From the NCBI GenBank assembly GCA_964591885.1, contig CAZQCJ010000019.1:1-15360 (forward strand): a DNA stretch of 15,360 nucleotides. The letters are read 5' to 3'. Below, one piece after another: positions 14,569-15,360 of the stretch (its first letter is position 1; each line of letters opens with the position of its first letter). The DNA is from CAZQCJ01 sp964591885. GTDB taxonomy: Bacteria > Patescibacteriota > Microgenomatia > PFEM01 > JAPLYW01. The notes under the pieces are model-generated. The model was given only the letters and a program-made list of their open reading frames with translations. It was not told where the DNA came from and searched no databases. Both the position numbers and the translations under genes were made by a program.

Positions 14569-14937
14569 AATGACGGTCAGGGGTAAGGCGATAATAATTA
14601 AGAGAAAACCTAAAACTGAAGAAATAGTTTTTATCTTTTTAACTTTTTGAGAGTTATTTGAGCTATCATTACTTGTTTCTTGAGCATAAGAAGTAAAGGA
14701 GGGTTCTTCTCCTAAAGAGCCAATTTCAATCGGTTTTTCTTCTGTTAATGGTTTTGTTTCTTCTTTTTTTATTTCTGGTTCAGCTGGTGTTATTGTTGGC
14801 GGCGTTTCCGGGATCTCTGGTTTTTCTGGAGCAGGGGTTTTTTCTAATTCATCTGGTGAAGACACCGGTGGTACGGGCGGATTGATATTTAAATCATCAG
14901 GCTGTTGGTTATTATTTGGCGGCAGATTTTTGTCCAT
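14203..14937 (-). CDS. Membrane protein with Pro-rich cytoplasmic arm and Cys-patterned outer domain
   Basis: A 244-residue protein of unknown function, paralogous to the 13430-14203 product. It has a Pro/Glu-rich, disordered N-terminal arm (about 1-95), a basic stretch QKVKKIK, a transmembrane helix (about 104-125), KQRQEIRKEA (126-135), then a domain with CGITVS, GCVCNDGFLKTC and CGTFQADV, ending SECHN with no stalk or C-terminal anchor. Compared with its paralog it gains the N-terminal arm and lacks the Thr-Pro stalk and LPEAG end, so the module has been reshuffled. Seven cysteines lie after the helix, most in positions shared with the paralog, which suggests structural disulphides or a metal site outside the cell (inference). 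Both its start (with the upstream stop at 14937) and its stop (with the downstream ATG at 14203) are TAATG overlaps, so it is the middle gene of a tightly coupled three-gene operon. Confidence 0.75.
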   Translation of the reverse strand: MDKNLPPNNNQQPDDLNINPPVPPVSSPDELEKTPAPEKPEIPETPPTITPAEPEIKKEETKPLTEEKPIEIGSLGEEPSFTSYAQETSNDSSNNSQKVKKIKTISSVLGFLLIIIALPLTVILVKQRQEIRKEATETSKSESTSFCGITVSPGSHGEQNGVYTFNYSITGSGHTVKVQERGCVCNDGFLKTCGPSSGSCSTNSYIKTTPINGTITVRQPAGDCGTFQADVFIISVDDKSECHN

Positions 14938-15360
14938 TAAAAAACTTTCCTGGTTTTAAGAAACAGACCTAAAAATATCAAACTGCATCCTATTATGAAG
15001 ACTAAAAATGTTGGTGTCAAGTAACCGGAACTGGGAACACCGCTTTCAGTGGAAGGCATTGAAAGCCGGCCGCTATCAGTAGAAATTGGGGTTGAAGAAG
15101 GTGAAGCTGTTTGTTGACTACTTGGGGTAGAAGTTGGGATTGGCGAAGGGGTAGAAGTTGGGATTGGCGAAGGGGTAGAAGTTGGGATTGGCGAAGGGGT
15201 AGAAGTTCCCGAAGGAGTAGCCACTATTGAAGGTAGTTCGTTTGTTCCGGAAGCCAAAACCAAAAAAGTATGACTGACTGTTTGCTCTTGGTTGTTTTCA
15301 TCAAGGTAGCTGGCAGTAACGGTATGCTCGCCGGGCTCAAGATTATCGGGTGGCGACCAT
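14937..15360 (-). CDS. C-terminal part of large surface protein: Ig-like end, Thr-Ser-Pro repeats, C-terminal anchor
   Basis: The reading frame stays open to the window edge, so this is the C-terminal 140 residues of a longer protein. The visible start resembles the last strands of an Ig/cadherin-like extracellular domain (SPPDNLEPGEHTVTASYLDE, then SHTFLVLA). A low-complexity linker follows with three exact TPSPIPTS repeats and further Thr/Ser/Pro. The end has VPSSGYLTPTF, a hydrophobic helix, and the basic tail KTRKVF. This layout, repeat stalk plus helix plus basic tail, is that of a cell-surface anchored protein. The pattern VPSSGYLTPTF aligns with LPEAGFAWPTF at the end of the 13430-14203 protein. 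A TTG at 15261-15263 could be mistaken for a start, but the in-frame upstream coding continues and reads as protein. Its stop overlaps the next gene's ATG (TAATG), placing it first among the visible genes of the operon. N-terminus and function are outside the window. Confidence 0.8.
   Translation of the reverse strand, partial: WSPPDNLEPGEHTVTASYLDENNQEQTVSHTFLVLASGTNELPSIVATPSGTSTPSPIPTSTPSPIPTSTPSPIPTSTPSSQQTASPSSTPISTDSGRLSMPSTESGVPSSGYLTPTFLVFIIGCSLIFLGLFLKTRKVF
15124..15207. repeat. 24-base tandem repeat, about 3.5 copies
   Basis: Three perfect 24-base units at 15127-15150, 15151-15174 and 15175-15198, with partial matches on both sides (15124-15126 and 15199-15207). Each encodes eight residues, TPSPIPTS, on the minus strand. 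Perfect identity implies recent expansion or contraction by slippage. No spacers are present, so it is not CRISPR. Confidence 0.92.

Noticed and set aside
15124..15207. CRISPR array
   Set aside because: The units are directly adjacent with no spacers and keep the reading frame of a Thr-Ser-Pro stalk.
14937..15263. A 108-residue gene starting at the TTG at 15261-15263
   Set aside because: The same frame is open to the window edge and the upstream residues read as the end of an Ig-like domain, so the gene is longer and only its C-terminus is visible.
1..15360. Recoded TGA (glycine, as in Gracilibacteria/Absconditabacteria)
   Set aside because: Conserved genes read full length in the standard code with no need for in-frame TGA.

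Overview
The window looks like a compact, AT-rich genome fragment from a Patescibacteria/CPR bacterium, most likely Microgenomates. The grounds are small gene-dense coding regions with almost no spacers, two membrane-anchored surface proteins carrying KQRQEIRKEA directly after a transmembrane helix (a pattern I recall from Microgenomates; no search was run), Thr-Pro-rich wall/surface proteins, and several GT-C type lipid-linked sugar transferases. Every complete gene here ends in TAA and reads in the standard bacterial code. No rRNA, tRNA, CRISPR array, transposase or phage gene was found, and no gene-free stretch exceeds 300 bases.

Layout: (1) 1-690, minus strand: a small four-helix membrane protein followed by the N-terminal part of a TrpR/YerC-like repressor cut by the window edge. 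(2) 730-4594, plus strand: a two-gene DNA recombination/repair unit, RmuC overlapping a 961-residue UvrD-type helicase fused to a RecB/AddB-type Fe-S nuclease. (3) 4591-7459, minus strand: a second, nuclease-less UvrD/PcrA-type helicase, then a FemAB-family peptidoglycan aminoacyltransferase. (4) 7474-8406, plus: an LCP (LytR-CpsA-Psr) ligase. (5) 8408-9574, minus, and 9617-12151, plus: two divergently transcribed GT-C glycosyltransferases, the second apparently a fusion of two GT-C modules. (6) 12164-13399, minus: an FAD-dependent amine-oxidase-fold enzyme. (7) 13430-15360, minus: three surface-protein genes joined by TAATG stop/start overlaps, two of them paralogous with a shared cysteine-patterned domain; the first runs off the window edge.

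Together, regions 3-7 describe envelope building: peptide cross-bridge (FemAB), attachment of glycopolymers to the wall (LCP), lipid-linked sugar transfer across the membrane (GT-C enzymes) and anchored surface proteins that could be substrates. Region 2 and the second helicase describe DNA end processing. Recurrent organisational oddities are -10-like hexamers only 5-8 bases from start codons, no recognisable Shine-Dalgarno sequences, and convergent genes whose stop codons touch or overlap without room for a terminator. The strongest candidates for undescribed biology are the paralogous cysteine-patterned surface operon with its conserved juxtamembrane DNA block and shared C-terminal motif, and the double GT-C fusion.
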